From: Adlercreutzia caecimuris B7
Lineage (GTDB): Bacteria > Actinomycetota > Coriobacteriia > Coriobacteriales > Eggerthellaceae
Assembly: GCF_000403355.2 (NCBI RefSeq)
Contig: NZ_KE159646.1
Span: 638,424 to 702,423, forward strand
Reading direction: 5' to 3'
DNA: 64,000 nucleotides
The notes under the pieces are model-generated. The model was given only the letters and a program-made list of their open reading frames with translations, made no database searches and was not told the DNA's origin. Made by a program: the position numbers and the translations under genes. Positions 34,884-42,893 of this stretch are shown in pieces; position 1 is the stretch's first letter; each line of letters starts with the position of its first letter.

Positions 34884-35069
34884 TTACGCGCAGCGCTTCT
34901 GGACGTGAGCGCGGCAGTGGAAGGCCCGCTCCTCGGCGTCCATGAGATTTCGGAACTCGCGTGCAAGGCCGCACAATGCGCGGCTGCAGAGTTTTACGAG
35001 CGACCAGGACAGGCGCGCTGCGAACCACAGCGAGCAGAAGACGAGCTTCAGCATGTACAGCACAAACAT
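34884..35069 (-). CDS. Small single-helix membrane protein
   Basis: 61 residues from ATG 35069, chosen because GGAGG lies seven bases upstream. One long hydrophobic helix (about 1-30) is followed by a charged, Cys-containing tail (AREFRNLMDAEERAFHCRAHVQKRC). The DNA coding EERAFH shares a 20-base match with the gene at 35395, pointing to a common origin or recombination. No function can be assigned. Confidence 0.5.
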   Translation of the reverse strand: MFVLYMLKLVFCSLWFAARLSWSLVKLCSRALCGLAREFRNLMDAEERAFHCRAHVQKRCA

Positions 35070-35192
35070 TTCGACTACCTCCATCCTGTGGGAACACCGT
35101 GCTTTGCGCTTGGCGATTTTTATCCGCGCGATAATCGCGGGCGGCCCGTTCCGCAACCCGCCTGCACCGAGAGGGCTTAAGGCCCTCGCCAT

Positions 35193-35394
35193 CTACGTCA
35201 ACCGGCGGTTTGCGTAGATGCGGTGCGGGCAATTGCGGAACAGGGCGGCCGCAATTAGAATCACGGGTTTAGGACTGGCCCGGCGCCTTGCGCCGGGCCC
35301 GCGCGGCCGAGAGCGAGGAGGCCGCGCATGCGCGGGGGTGCCGGGGGATGAATCCCCCGGCGCGGGGTTCCGGGGCGAAGGGCCCCGGCACTGC
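35193..35394. other. Intergenic stretch with GC-rich hairpin
   Basis: No gene seen. It contains a hairpin pairing CCGGGGGAT with ATCCCCCGG near 35342-35360, and other self-complementary GC runs. It probably holds the terminator for the - strand relaxase operon. Confidence 0.5.
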
Positions 35395-35979
35395 TCAATC
35401 GTCGCCGAGCACGTCATGCTCCGCGATGACGCCGTCAAGCTTGCCAAGTAGCGTCTCGTCCTGGTTGGCGAGCTGCCGGCAATACAGCTCGCCCTGCACG
35501 AGCAGCTTCTCCGTAACCCCGAGCTTCCTGGCAATTTCCTCGTCGGTTTCATCGTCGCCGTGCACCGCCCCCGTCCTTCTCACCGCCTCCGCGATGACGC
35601 CGACAGCTTCGAGGATGCCGTCGGCTTGCGTTCCGCTGTACAGGTCTCCCACTCTGGCAAGCAGGGGCAAAATGGCCATCTCGCCGTTCACGAACGTGAT
35701 CACCTTCTCTCCGAACCAGTAGATGTCCGGGCACGCCTCGAGCTCCTCCTTCGAGGCGATCAGCTCCCACCAGATCGGATTGGCGTACAGCCCGTTCGTG
35801 TCGGTCGCCTCATCGTGGAAGGCCCGCTCCTCGGTTGCCTGGAACTCGTAGACCTGGGCGCGCAGGCCCCAGGAATTGCCCGGATCGAGCAGCTCGTCCA
35901 GCCTCAGCTCGCGCGCCTGGACGCCGTCGCTCACTCTTATCCTCCCGTCCGGAAACACCGTCTTCGTAATGCAGTCCAT
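35395..35979 (-). CDS. Acidic protein of unknown function, downstream of the relaxase
   Basis: 194 residues, strongly acidic, ATG 35979 with AGGAGCGAGACATT upstream. It begins MDCITKTVFPDGRIRVSDG, has a mid-region rich in aromatic residues (YANPIWWELIASKEEL, DIYWFGEKVITFVNGEM) and ends with a helical tail. No motif known to me. It follows the relaxase stop by 12 bases and shares its transcript, so it may be a regulator or partner of the mobilisation proteins. The EERAFH segment resembles the small protein at 34884. Confidence 0.6.
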   Translation of the reverse strand: MDCITKTVFPDGRIRVSDGVQARELRLDELLDPGNSWGLRAQVYEFQATEERAFHDEATDTNGLYANPIWWELIASKEELEACPDIYWFGEKVITFVNGEMAILPLLARVGDLYSGTQADGILEAVGVIAEAVRRTGAVHGDDETDEEIARKLGVTEKLLVQGELYCRQLANQDETLLGKLDGVIAEHDVLGDD

Positions 35980-35991
35980 AATGTCTCGCTC

Positions 35992-37413
35992 CTATCTCGC
36001 GTTCCGTCGCTTCCTTGTTTGGGTCCCCGTGCGCCTGCGGCCCCTTGTTGCGCCCGACGATCCTTTGTAGCCGCCAGATGGACTCCTGAGCGGGTCGCGC
36101 TTTGGCTGGACGACTGGGCGGGGGAGGGAGGGCCTGGGCCTTACGCCGGCGAACAGGTCGCCCTTCTCCGCGATGTCCCTCGCCCGGATCAGCCTGCGGT
36201 AGGCAATCGCATTCGGGCTGTCCCCCTCGAGGGAGGCTCCTTCCAGGCGCGTCCAGCGCTCGAAGCTGTCCAGGAGCAACTGGTAATCCTCGTAACACTG
36301 TACGTCGTAATCGCGGTTGGTCTTGAGCGCCGCGGCGAGGTCGTCGACGTCAACTCGCTCGCGCATGGTGATCACCGTTCGCCTGGCTATCCGGTCGCCG
36401 AACTGCTCCGCAACGCGGTCGATGATCTCCTCCGCTGTCTCTTCCTCGGCCGCGCCCGTGCCTGCGCGAAACGCGCCGAGGACGTTCTTGCGCTCGCTCG
36501 TTATCCGCGCCGCGCCCGCCTCCGTTGCGAAGTACTTGCCGCGAAGCTTTCTCCGGTAGCGCTCGATCGCCGTCCTCATGTACTCGGGCCCGAGCTTTGG
36601 GCCGCCGCACTCCCAGTAGCGGGGATTCCTCTTGTCGAAATAGACCCACTCGTCGGTGCCGGCCTTCTTCTGCCGCACGCCGATACCCATCTCGTCGAGC
36701 GCGTTGATGAAGTCCCTCTCCGTTCCGGATATGCACTTCGCGATGTCGATGCGGCTGCGCAGCTCGTCCTTCCAGGAGAACTTCGACTCCTTGATCAATC
36801 GCAGTTCGGTCGATGTGAGGCTCTTGTTCTTGATCTTCCTGTCCGTCCTCAGGACGCTCAGGCCCTGGTCGTCGAAATACGAGAGGCCGAGCTCTGCGGC
36901 AATCTCCTGAAGCCGCTCCGGCATGACCTTCTCTCCGACATCCTTCGACATCCAAAGCTTCTTGCCGTTTGCGAGGTTCGACGCGTTCACGATCAGATGG
37001 GCATGCGGCACACGGTTCGTGTTGTCGTCGTGGTAGGCGATGGCGACCTGGAAGTCTCCGAGCACTCCCACGCTCTCGTAGTCGTCCTCCGTAGGACCGC
37101 CGAACATCTCGGCTGCCCATCGCGTCGTCAGCTCGCGCAGCGTTTCCAAGTCGACGGCATCGCGGGGATCCGGAGAGACGATGATGTGGTAGTACTGCCG
37201 CGACGCCCTGCCGCCCCTGCTCGCATCGTGTCCGTAGCTTTTGCGGGTTTCGTCCATCACGCGGTCCCAGTGCGCCGCCTCCCTGTCGGTCAGGTTGATG
37301 TAGTCCCAAGCCAGGGCCCGTCCGGGCGACTTGCCGAACTCGTTATCGAGGTAGTCCTTGATCCGCCTCCTGCAGCAGCCCTCTTTCGTGGGAGTGGTGA
37401 TCAGCATGGGCAT
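35992..37413 (-). CDS. Relaxase (HUH family, MOBP-like)
   Basis: 473 residues from ATG 37413, which overlaps the MobC stop as TGATG. The N-terminal relaxase domain has YYHIIVSPDP, then His128 and His137-A-His139 in VPHAHLIVNASN, the metal-binding histidine triad. The catalytic Tyr is probably one of the N-terminal tyrosines (Y21 or Y38). Residues 230-330 are helical and link to a basic tail (SGATRGRRRTGTQTRKRRNAR). It should nick the oriT strand and pilot it through the VirB4 channel. Exact MOB subfamily is inferred. Confidence 0.92.
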   Translation of the reverse strand: MPMLITTPTKEGCCRRRIKDYLDNEFGKSPGRALAWDYINLTDREAAHWDRVMDETRKSYGHDASRGGRASRQYYHIIVSPDPRDAVDLETLRELTTRWAAEMFGGPTEDDYESVGVLGDFQVAIAYHDDNTNRVPHAHLIVNASNLANGKKLWMSKDVGEKVMPERLQEIAAELGLSYFDDQGLSVLRTDRKIKNKSLTSTELRLIKESKFSWKDELRSRIDIAKCISGTERDFINALDEMGIGVRQKKAGTDEWVYFDKRNPRYWECGGPKLGPEYMRTAIERYRRKLRGKYFATEAGAARITSERKNVLGAFRAGTGAAEEETAEEIIDRVAEQFGDRIARRTVITMRERVDVDDLAAALKTNRDYDVQCYEDYQLLLDSFERWTRLEGASLEGDSPNAIAYRRLIRARDIAEKGDLFAGVRPRPSLPRPVVQPKRDPLRSPSGGYKGSSGATRGRRRTGTQTRKRRNAR

Positions 37414-37865
37414 CAGAACATGCCCCCTTTGATCTTGGCCCAGCTGTTCGAGTCGATATCTCTCCGCAAAAGCTCCCACTCGTCTTTTATCGCGCTGAAG
37501 TCCTGTGCGATCAATGTCAGTATTTCCTCGATCGGTACGAGTCTTTCGACAACGTAATTAGCCGCCAGGCTCTTGCGCCGGCGCAGGTCGTTAAGGGATC
37601 GGGTAGCCTGGTTGAGCAGAAGGCCGAAACGCCTGATTTGCTGCGCGAGCGCGAAAACGTCCTCATCGATCGCGAGATAGATCACGGCCCTCTCTTTTTC
37701 AAGATCTTTCTCTTGCGCGGCCGCGCGCCAAATCACCTGCTTGTCCGCGCGCACCATGATGCGCAAAAGCTCCGAGTTCGTGAGCCCGAGCATCCGCGCG
37801 ACCGCGGCGAACTCCTTGAGCTCGTCGCCCGTGGTGCGCACGTGCATGACTTTGTCGAGGGCCAT
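37413..37865 (-). CDS. mobC: MobC-family relaxosome accessory protein
   Basis: 150 residues. The N-terminus (HVRTTGDELKEFAAVARMLGLTNSELLRIMVR) is a ribbon-helix-helix-like DNA-binding segment. The C-terminal half matches the bacterial MobC domain (QQIRRFGLLLNQATRSLNDLRR). MobC binds near nic and helps melt oriT for the relaxase. It is the first gene of the mobilisation operon, immediately next to the hairpin-rich oriT candidate, and is coupled to the relaxase by a one-base overlap. Confidence 0.9.
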   Translation of the reverse strand: MALDKVMHVRTTGDELKEFAAVARMLGLTNSELLRIMVRADKQVIWRAAAQEKDLEKERAVIYLAIDEDVFALAQQIRRFGLLLNQATRSLNDLRRRKSLAANYVVERLVPIEEILTLIAQDFSAIKDEWELLRRDIDSNSWAKIKGGMF

Positions 37866-37880
37866 TCGCTTTTCCTATCT

Positions 37881-38055
37881 CGGGCCCTAGCAGTGGGGCC
37901 CGGTCGTCATGTCACGGCAGCGTGACCTTACTTTGGAGAGTTGCTGGCAGCGGCAACTCGCGCAACCGCCGCGTCCCGGGGACGCGGCCCAGAACCGGCT
38001 CTGCCGGCGAGACAGAAAGAGTAATATTGTCATAAGAACATTAGTACTCTTTCTG
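37881..38055. other. oriT: Candidate origin of transfer (oriT) with five inverted repeats
   Basis: Directly upstream of mobC lie five inverted repeats: CGGGCCC/GGGCCCG (37881-37902), GTCACG/CGTGAC (37911-37926), GAGTTGC/GCAACTC (37938-37959), CCGCGTCC/GGACGCGG (37969-37987) and CAGAAAGAGTA/TACTCTTTCTG (38013-38055). Clustered repeats beside the relaxosome genes are typical of oriT. The nick site cannot be placed. Confidence 0.6.
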
Positions 38056-38113
38056 GCATTCGGTATCATCGGACAGTTGAAAACTGGATCGTGATACAGA
38101 ATGCGTCTCTCGC

Positions 38114-38147
38114 AACTACAGCCATCGCTGACGCGATAGCTGTAGTT
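38114..38147. other. Long near-perfect palindrome
   Basis: AACTACAGC-c-ATCGC pairs with GCGAT-a-GCTGTAGTT around TGAC: 14 paired positions per arm with one internal mismatch. It could be part of oriT, a regulator site or a transcription terminator for a lost gene. Confidence 0.6.
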
Positions 38148-38304
38148 GTTACCCCTCCCCAGAGCGCCAGCGAAGGGGAGGGGCGCGCCCGAGTAGGGCT
38201 CCTCCGGAAGGAGCGGGCTTTAGCCCGCAAGAACGTCCCAGCCATTCGGACTGACGAAGCTTCGATCCACGTGGAACAGAGGGGGCTGGGTGCAGCCTCA
38301 GGCG

Positions 38305-38327
38305 CGCCGGCGCAGATAGCGCCGGCG
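38305..38327. other. Perfect hairpin beside the inovirus-like relic
   Basis: CGCCGGCGC and GCGCCGGCG flank AGATA. It lies directly after the relic when read on the - strand. Confidence 0.5.
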
Positions 38328-38334
38328 GCCGGGT

Positions 38335-38411
38335 TCGACGAGCAGAGCGAGAACGTCCGAGTTCTGACCCTTAAACCGGGCCACGTCCTCGCCGATGCCC
38401 TGAATGGAGGA
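38335..38411 (-). pseudogene. Relic of an inovirus gene related to the prophage gene at 47358
   Basis: Read on the - strand, 38411 to 38335 matches 47400-47476 of the filamentous prophage at roughly nine bases in ten, including TCCTCCATTCAGGGCATCGG and GACGTGGCC. Both encode SSIQGIGEDVA...KGQNSDVLALL. The relic has no start codon nearby and diverges abruptly on both sides, so it is a fragment rather than a working gene. Confidence 0.75.
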
Positions 38412-38808
38412 GCAGTGTGCACAGAGTCAACTTCGGCATTTCAAACCGTCTCTCTCGTTTTGGTTTTGCATGAAGTTGAGCGCTCGACTTCGAGTTTAGC
38501 CTTCTCGTAAAACTCTTGCTTGCGCGGGCTTGCCAAGTTTGAAAACGATGTGTGATTTTGCGAGTAAGTGTTACGTTTTAACCTCTGTCCATGAAAACTA
38601 CAAGGACGCGCATACTGCACTGCGAGCGCGTAACACAACTGCGCTTTTTACCGTACAGGAACGTCGCGTGGCACTGCTGCATTCTCTCAAATACGCGCGA
38701 GGGTTCCTGGCATTAAATGGCCGGAACCCTCGCGTCTCCTACGAGTTTTCGCAACGCGCCCGAGCACCGTCTCGCAGTTTTCAGGCGCGCCCGCTTCCTT
38801 CGAAAGCG
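38412..38808. other. Gene-free stretch with a long hairpin
   Basis: I see no convincing gene. It includes an inverted repeat CGCGAGGGTTCC/GGAACCCTCGCG (38696-38734) that could terminate the - strand gene ahead of it. The composition is more AT-rich than its surroundings. Confidence 0.5.
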
Positions 38809-39174
38809 CTATCTGCCGATGGCGAAGCTCGGATCTTCCGCAACGTCGTCTTGGAAGACCAACGCGATCCGGCTCGACCACTCATCGTCGAAGTAATCCG
38901 AATCCGCCTTCTGATGCCAGTGGGCGGCATTGGCTATGACCATATGGCGCTCGCGGTTATCCAGGCAAGACCATGCAGGTTGGTCTCCCCGAGCCTCGTC
39001 CCAGCCCATGATGATGTCTTCCATGAAGCTCTGGTAGTAAAGCTCCGAGTACGCCTCGATGCCGGCGATCTCGTAGCGGTTCCAGGGATACTCGCAGGGA
39101 TTGAGGCTGCCCGGGCAAACCAGCTTCTCGGCGAGCTCACGGATGATCTCTGGGTCATATACAAAGCCTTCCAT
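38809..39174 (-). CDS. ICE protein of unknown function
   Basis: 121 residues from ATG 39174 (GGAAAGGAAAGCAAA upstream). Acidic, with many aromatic residues: EGFVYDPEIIRELAEKLV, CEYPWNRYEIAG, YYQSFMEDIIMGWDEARG and NAAHWHQKADSDYFDDEWSS. The pattern resembles small antirestriction or ArdA-accessory proteins of plasmids, but I cannot name a family. It shares a transcript with the DUF3846 gene upstream, which is also typical of ICE cargo. Confidence 0.6.
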   Translation of the reverse strand: MEGFVYDPEIIRELAEKLVCPGSLNPCEYPWNRYEIAGIEAYSELYYQSFMEDIIMGWDEARGDQPAWSCLDNRERHMVIANAAHWHQKADSDYFDDEWSSRIALVFQDDVAEDPSFAIGR

Positions 39175-39240
39175 TTTGCTTTCCTTTCCACGAAGACCGA
39201 AGATCGTCGGGCAGTTTTCAGACATACCCGGGTCTTGCGC

Positions 39241-39675
39241 TCACTTCTCCAAGTTCACGACTCGCTGATACATTCGCAGATACTCTGCGGCTCCGGAGTT
39301 ATCGGCTGCAACCGAACCGGAGAAGCGCTCTTTGACTCGCTGGATCTCCTCGTCGGAGATGTCGCGATCCTCTCCTGTGAGCGGATCGAAGCCAACTGCG
39401 ACGATCGGCCCGAAGAGGATGTCGATCACCTCGCCCGCTGCCCAGGTGCCCCCATCCCATTTTCGACTGCCCACCCGATCTTCGGGAACGAAAACGGCGC
39501 GGTTCGGGAGCATTCCGTTCATCTTTCCCTCGTCGTTCACGTACATCACGGGACAGTTGTCGAAGATCCAGCCGACAGGCTCGATGCGGCCGCCGACGAG
39601 CGCTTGAAGATCTGCAAGCCCGTCGATTTCCACCTCTCGCGGTTCTTCGCTTACGGGGATCAGCACTGCTCTCAT
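39241..39675 (-). CDS. DUF3846-domain protein
   Basis: 144 residues, ATG 39675 after AAAGGATGCAATC. The N-terminal MRAVLIPVSEEPREVEIDGLADLQALVGGRIEPVGW followed by VNDEGKMNGMLPNRAV matches DUF3846, a small domain widespread in ICEs, plasmids and phages. Its biochemical role is unknown. The C-terminal half (DISDEEIQRVKERFSG) adds a helical tail. It probably forms a transcript with the gene at 38809. Confidence 0.85.
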   Translation of the reverse strand: MRAVLIPVSEEPREVEIDGLADLQALVGGRIEPVGWIFDNCPVMYVNDEGKMNGMLPNRAVFVPEDRVGSRKWDGGTWAAGEVIDILFGPIVAVGFDPLTGEDRDISDEEIQRVKERFSGSVAADNSGAAEYLRMYQRVVNLEK

Positions 39676-39839
39676 GATTGCATCCTTTCCGTCCGACCTG
39701 TCAGGGCCCTCGTGCCCTGAACCCTTCGGAATCGCCGAAGGCAGCGGCGATGACAGCGCCGAAGCGCCCCGACGTAGCGAGCGCAGGCGAGCGGAGGAGG
39801 GGCGGCAAGGGAACCGGATCGGCGCCCGGCGGATGTCTG

Positions 39840-39912
39840 CGCGAAGGCGCGAGGCACGAGCGCCGCAACCTCCACCACCCGCGCTTCGCGGGTTGTGCGA
39901 GGTTTCGCGCGG
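39840..39912. repeat. Interspersed 73-base repeat, copy 1
   Basis: Matches 42378-42450 with two differences over 73 bases. It includes the internal hairpin CCCGCG/CGCGGG and the arms AACCTC/GAGGTT. Confidence 0.9.
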
Positions 39913-40114
39913 ACGCGCCGGCGGGCGGCCGGACGGCGCTACAATCGGCCGCTCTTCGCGATAGCGAAGGATAAAGCGCCGGGGCCCCGAGTCGTTTGCG
40001 AGCCTGCGAGGAAACGATCTCGGGCGGCGCACAGGGCCACGCAGGGCCAGAGCGGACGCCGTCCAGGCGTCCGCGCATATCGAGCCCGCCAGGGCGAGCT
40101 CCGCGAGCGCGAGC

Positions 40115-40170
40115 GAGCGCGTGTGCCGCCTAGGGGTGCAGGGGAGTGGCAAGCGGAACGTCCCCTGCAG
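40115..40170. repeat. Interspersed GC repeat family 2, copy 1
   Basis: GCCGCCTAGGGGTGCAGGGG, then GTGGCAAGCGG and TCCCCTGCAG. Related to 41074-41134 and 42751-42810. The ends (AGGGG / CCCCT) are complementary. Confidence 0.65.
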
Positions 40171-40206
40171 GGCCGCAGGCCATGGAGCGCTTCGCGCTCT
40201 GTCTCG

Positions 40207-40911
40207 CTACGCGAGAAGATGCGAGCGGTCTTCGGCGCCCAGACGCCCGGATCTCACTGCGTCGCGACCGCTCTTCCAGCCCTGCTCTTCGAGATCCTCG
40301 TTATGGAGCCATCCGGCTAGCGGCGTGGCTTTGGCGAATTCGGCCTCCATGTGCTCGTAGCTCGCATTCACCTCCATCGGCACAACGATCATAAGAGCCT
40401 GAGACTGCTTCTCAAGCTCCGACGCAATGCCGCTTACGTAGCCGGCAGTGAAGCTTTTGTATGCGTCGCCCTTGAGTTTTTTCCCGGTGCCGGCATCGAC
40501 TGCCAGTGCGTTTCCGCACCGATAGAGATGGTCGAAGGCGACCGCCGCAGCTGTTGCGTCGGTGGCATATCCCAAGAATGTGAAGAGGCGTTTAGCGTTC
40601 CCTCGACGCTTCGACCCGCGCTTCAAATCCCGTTGCTGCACAGTAACGTACACCCTGCAACGAAAGTTCCTGGCCACAACATCAGCCAGGAGGTTGGCCC
40701 ATTCCCGGAAGACCGGCGACGCTTTCACGGAGTCGATACTCTCTTTCCTGCGAGCGCTCCCAAGCTCCTCTTCGCTTATATCGTATTCGACGATTAGGCG
40801 TTGGGCGCGCAGCGCGAAGGCCACAGCCTCCGCGCTCGTACAGCCGGCATCCTCGGTCATGGCGAGGAGCTTCTCTACAAGCTCGATTATCTCGTCTCTC
40901 TCGCGTGTCAC
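40207..40911 (-). CDS. DUF2786-domain protein
   Basis: 234 residues, starting at GTG 40911 because AAGGAGG lies six bases upstream. The N-terminus (ELVEKLLAMTEDAGCTSAEAVAFALRAQRLIVEYDIS) is the DUF2786 signature. The rest, with FLGYATDATAAAVAFDHLY and YKSFTAGYVSGIASEL, matches the domain that usually follows it. The family is common in phages and ICEs of Actinobacteria and Firmicutes, function unknown. It is a single-gene unit bounded by repeat-rich intergenic DNA. Confidence 0.85.
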   Translation of the reverse strand: MTRERDEIIELVEKLLAMTEDAGCTSAEAVAFALRAQRLIVEYDISEEELGSARRKESIDSVKASPVFREWANLLADVVARNFRCRVYVTVQQRDLKRGSKRRGNAKRLFTFLGYATDATAAAVAFDHLYRCGNALAVDAGTGKKLKGDAYKSFTAGYVSGIASELEKQSQALMIVVPMEVNASYEHMEAEFAKATPLAGWLHNEDLEEQGWKSGRDAVRSGRLGAEDRSHLLA

Positions 40912-41073
40912 AAATTCCTCCTTTATCGTGGCCAAAAGCTATTAGATTGCTGCCTCTGATCAATGCTTCCTTTCCGGGAAATGGCTGGGCCGTCCGGCCT
41001 CCCACAAGATCGATGCCGATTCGCGCCTGCCGAAGATCCCGCGGCCGCCGGCTTTCCACCGTCCTCATCCTCG

Positions 41074-41134
41074 CGAGCGCTGGAGCCACCCAGGGGGGGG
41101 TGCGGGGGGGTGGCAAGCGGAGCGTCCCCCCTGC
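41074..41134. repeat. Interspersed GC repeat family 2, copy 2
   Basis: CGAGCGCTGGAGCCACCCAG, G-runs, then GTGGCAAGCGGAGCGTCCCCC. Closest to copy 3 at 42751. It sits just before the gene at 41140 in + orientation. Confidence 0.7.
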
Positions 41135-41139
41135 CTTTC

Positions 41140-41643
41140 TCATCGCGCTTGCGGCAGCGCGATGAGCGAGCCGTATCTCTCCCAGGCGCGCGACAGCTTG
41201 CGAGAGAACTGCCGGTAGATACCGGCTGCCTCTTGGACTAGTTCCGACCAGTCGACCGAAGATGCAAGTGCTGTGCACTCTCCGGTATGTCTTGGCATGC
41301 CGCGGAACTCGCAGAATAGCTCCCTGCCATCCACGGCATTGAAGGGCACGAGCACGCCTTCCTGTAAACTCGGAAGCGTGTCTCGCGCGTGTTCCAGGTT
41401 TAGGTCTATCCAAGTGCTCCTCGCTTCCTCCTCGGAGTCGGGCCGCTTCTCATCTGGAGAGATGTACACGGTCTTTACGATCTGCGGCCTGCGAATCGCA
41501 TATAAGCGACCACCCGAGGAGCGGTAGAAATTCATCGTTGCAAGAAATCCCCTCCAGGATCGCTTTCCGTTGTCGTTGGATCCGAGAGCGGCCGCCAGCC
41601 CGTCGAGCACCGCATCCAGCTCATCGCCATTGATCGGAGTCAT
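41140..41643 (-). CDS. Protein coupled to the double-HTH regulator, unknown function
   Basis: 167 residues, ATG overlapping the upstream stop (ATGA at 41643-41640). Residues 1-60 hold LDAVLDGLAAALGSND and RRPQIVKTVYISPDEKRPDSEEEARSTWIDL, and the middle has LVPFNAVDGRELFCEFRGMPRH. The tight coupling to an HTH gene upstream resembles a toxin-antitoxin or regulator-effector pair, but no toxin fold is recognised. It ends with a helical basic tail. Confidence 0.6.
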   Translation of the reverse strand: MTPINGDELDAVLDGLAAALGSNDNGKRSWRGFLATMNFYRSSGGRLYAIRRPQIVKTVYISPDEKRPDSEEEARSTWIDLNLEHARDTLPSLQEGVLVPFNAVDGRELFCEFRGMPRHTGECTALASSVDWSELVQEAAGIYRQFSRKLSRAWERYGSLIALPQAR

Positions 41644-42131
41644 GCCTGCCTCCCGTAGATTCGGTTCGCATGCTCGATGGCAGCAAGATCACGCGACGAC
41701 TCGCATACGAGGCCCTTCTCGTCGGCAATTGCGACGAGCGCGGAAGAGAGCCTTGAAAGCGATGCCCTCGTCGGTGTCAGGCGACCTTTTTCGATATGAC
41801 AGATTTCCCTACGCGAAACCCCTGTGAGTTCGGACAGGTATTTCGCCGTAATACCGAGTTCGGCGCGGGCCACGCGCACCATAGAGCCAACCTCGGCCGG
41901 CTCCCACCTTGCAAATGCGCGGGGATCAGCGCCAAATGCTGCAACAAGCGCACGCTCAAGCTCTTCGGAAGGCTGCTTTGTCCCGGCTGCAACGCGGTTC
42001 AGATAGGACACGCTTACGCCGAGCTTTGAGGCGGCCTCCTCGCGGCTCATTCCAGACGAGGCGAGCGCACGAGATACCTCGGACGACATCAAGCGAGGGC
42101 TGCGCCAGAGCGCCAAACGACGGCTTTTCAT
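41640..42131 (-). CDS. Transcription regulator with two XRE-type HTH domains
   Basis: 163 residues from ATG 42131 (AAAGGAGAAAACT upstream). The first HTH (about 20-60) reads SGMSREEAASKLGVSVSYLNRVAAGTKQPS. The second (about 82-125) reads ARAELGITAKYLSELTGVSRREICHIEKGRLTPT. Each has the five-helix Cro/C1 pattern. Two HTH units in one chain let a dimer bind repeated operators. It probably controls the ICE or its own coupled partner gene at 41140. Confidence 0.85.
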   Translation of the reverse strand: MKSRRLALWRSPRLMSSEVSRALASSGMSREEAASKLGVSVSYLNRVAAGTKQPSEELERALVAAFGADPRAFARWEPAEVGSMVRVARAELGITAKYLSELTGVSRREICHIEKGRLTPTRASLSRLSSALVAIADEKGLVCESSRDLAAIEHANRIYGRQA

Positions 42132-42377
42132 AGTTTTCTCCTTTCGTTGCGTTGCGGATGACTCCAAATGAGTAATTACGTCAGCTGCAGTTCACATCCA
42201 TTCATCAAAAGCGCAGGTAAGCGTCGCGATACCAACGTGTAAGATCAGTTCGCCTTGAACAGAACAAGTACCCAGTCCCCCAAGATCGGAACCGATTCGT
42301 GCTTGCCGAATGCAAGCGCCGCTTGCTTCGGCTGACTGCCGAAGAGGCCCCGGTGGCAAGCGGGTCAAAGGGGGCTT

Positions 42378-42450
42378 CGCGAAGGCGCGAGGCACGAGCG
42401 CCGCAACCTCCACCACCCGCGCTCCGCGGGTTGTGAGAGGTTTCGCGCGG
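42378..42450. repeat. Interspersed 73-base repeat, copy 2
   Basis: Matches 39840-39912 except at two positions. Confidence 0.9.
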
Positions 42451-42750
42451 TCCCCTTGACGCGCGACGGCACCGGGGACTAGGTCCGAAGAGCCGCGCGC
42501 AGCGCGGCGTACCTATTTAGGGCGAGCGGGAGCGAGTCCCGTAACGCCGAGCGCGAGCGAGGCGGGGAAGAGCGGGGAAGGGTCCGGGAAACTCCGCAAA
42601 CGTGTCCCGGCCGGCCCGGAGGGCAAACAACGGCGGCGAGCCTGTGCCTCTCAGGCTCGCCGCGAGCGGTGTCTAGATCTCGTAGCACCTGCTCTCGATC
42701 TCATTGCGCAGTATCGAGAAGCCGAGGTAGCTTTCGGATACGAGCGCACG

Positions 42751-42810
42751 CGAGCGCTGGAGCCGCCCAGGGGGTGCAGAGGGGAGCGGCAAGGGGTGCG
42801 TCCCCCTGCT
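42751..42810. repeat. Interspersed GC repeat family 2, copy 3
   Basis: CGAGCGCTGGAGCCGCCCAG, GGGTGCAGAGGGG, then GCGTCCCCCTG. The ends are complementary (CAGGGGG / CCCCCTG). Confidence 0.7.
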
Positions 42811-42848
42811 GCATCTGCCGGAGATGCACGAAACTTGCCAGAAAAGAG

Positions 42849-42874
42849 AAAGGCCCGCGAGACTGCGGGCCTTT
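42849..42874 (-). terminator. Terminator of the ssb gene
   Basis: A 10-base stem AAAGGCCCGC/GCGGGCCTTT with a 6-base loop; on the - strand it is followed by CTCTTTTC. Confidence 0.85.
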
Positions 42875-42893
42875 GGAAAGCAGTAACACTCTA

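Larger units (their letters stand above)
39676..40206. other. GC-rich gene-free stretch with repeats
   Basis: No gene with a ribosome site is visible. It contains one copy each of two interspersed repeat families (39840-39912 and about 40115-40170) and the hairpin CCCGCG-CTT-CGCGGG. It probably serves as untranslated control and terminator DNA for the flanking - strand genes. Confidence 0.6.
42132..42893. other. 762-base gene-free, repeat-rich stretch
   Basis: No credible gene. It holds a 73-base repeat copy (42378-42450), a family 2 copy (42751-42810), a GATCGGAACCGATTCG segment similar to 41010, and the ssb terminator (42849-42874). The GC skew and palindromes suggest a structured control or replication region, which cannot be shown here. 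Confidence 0.6.

Noticed and set aside
35560..37557. Long + strand frame opposite the relaxase
   Set aside because: Runs antisense through the relaxase and its neighbour without a ribosome site; the relaxase motifs are clear on the other strand.
38091..38510. Open frame across palindromes and the inovirus fragment
   Set aside because: It spans a palindrome and the relic in the wrong frame, with no ribosome site; treated as non-coding.
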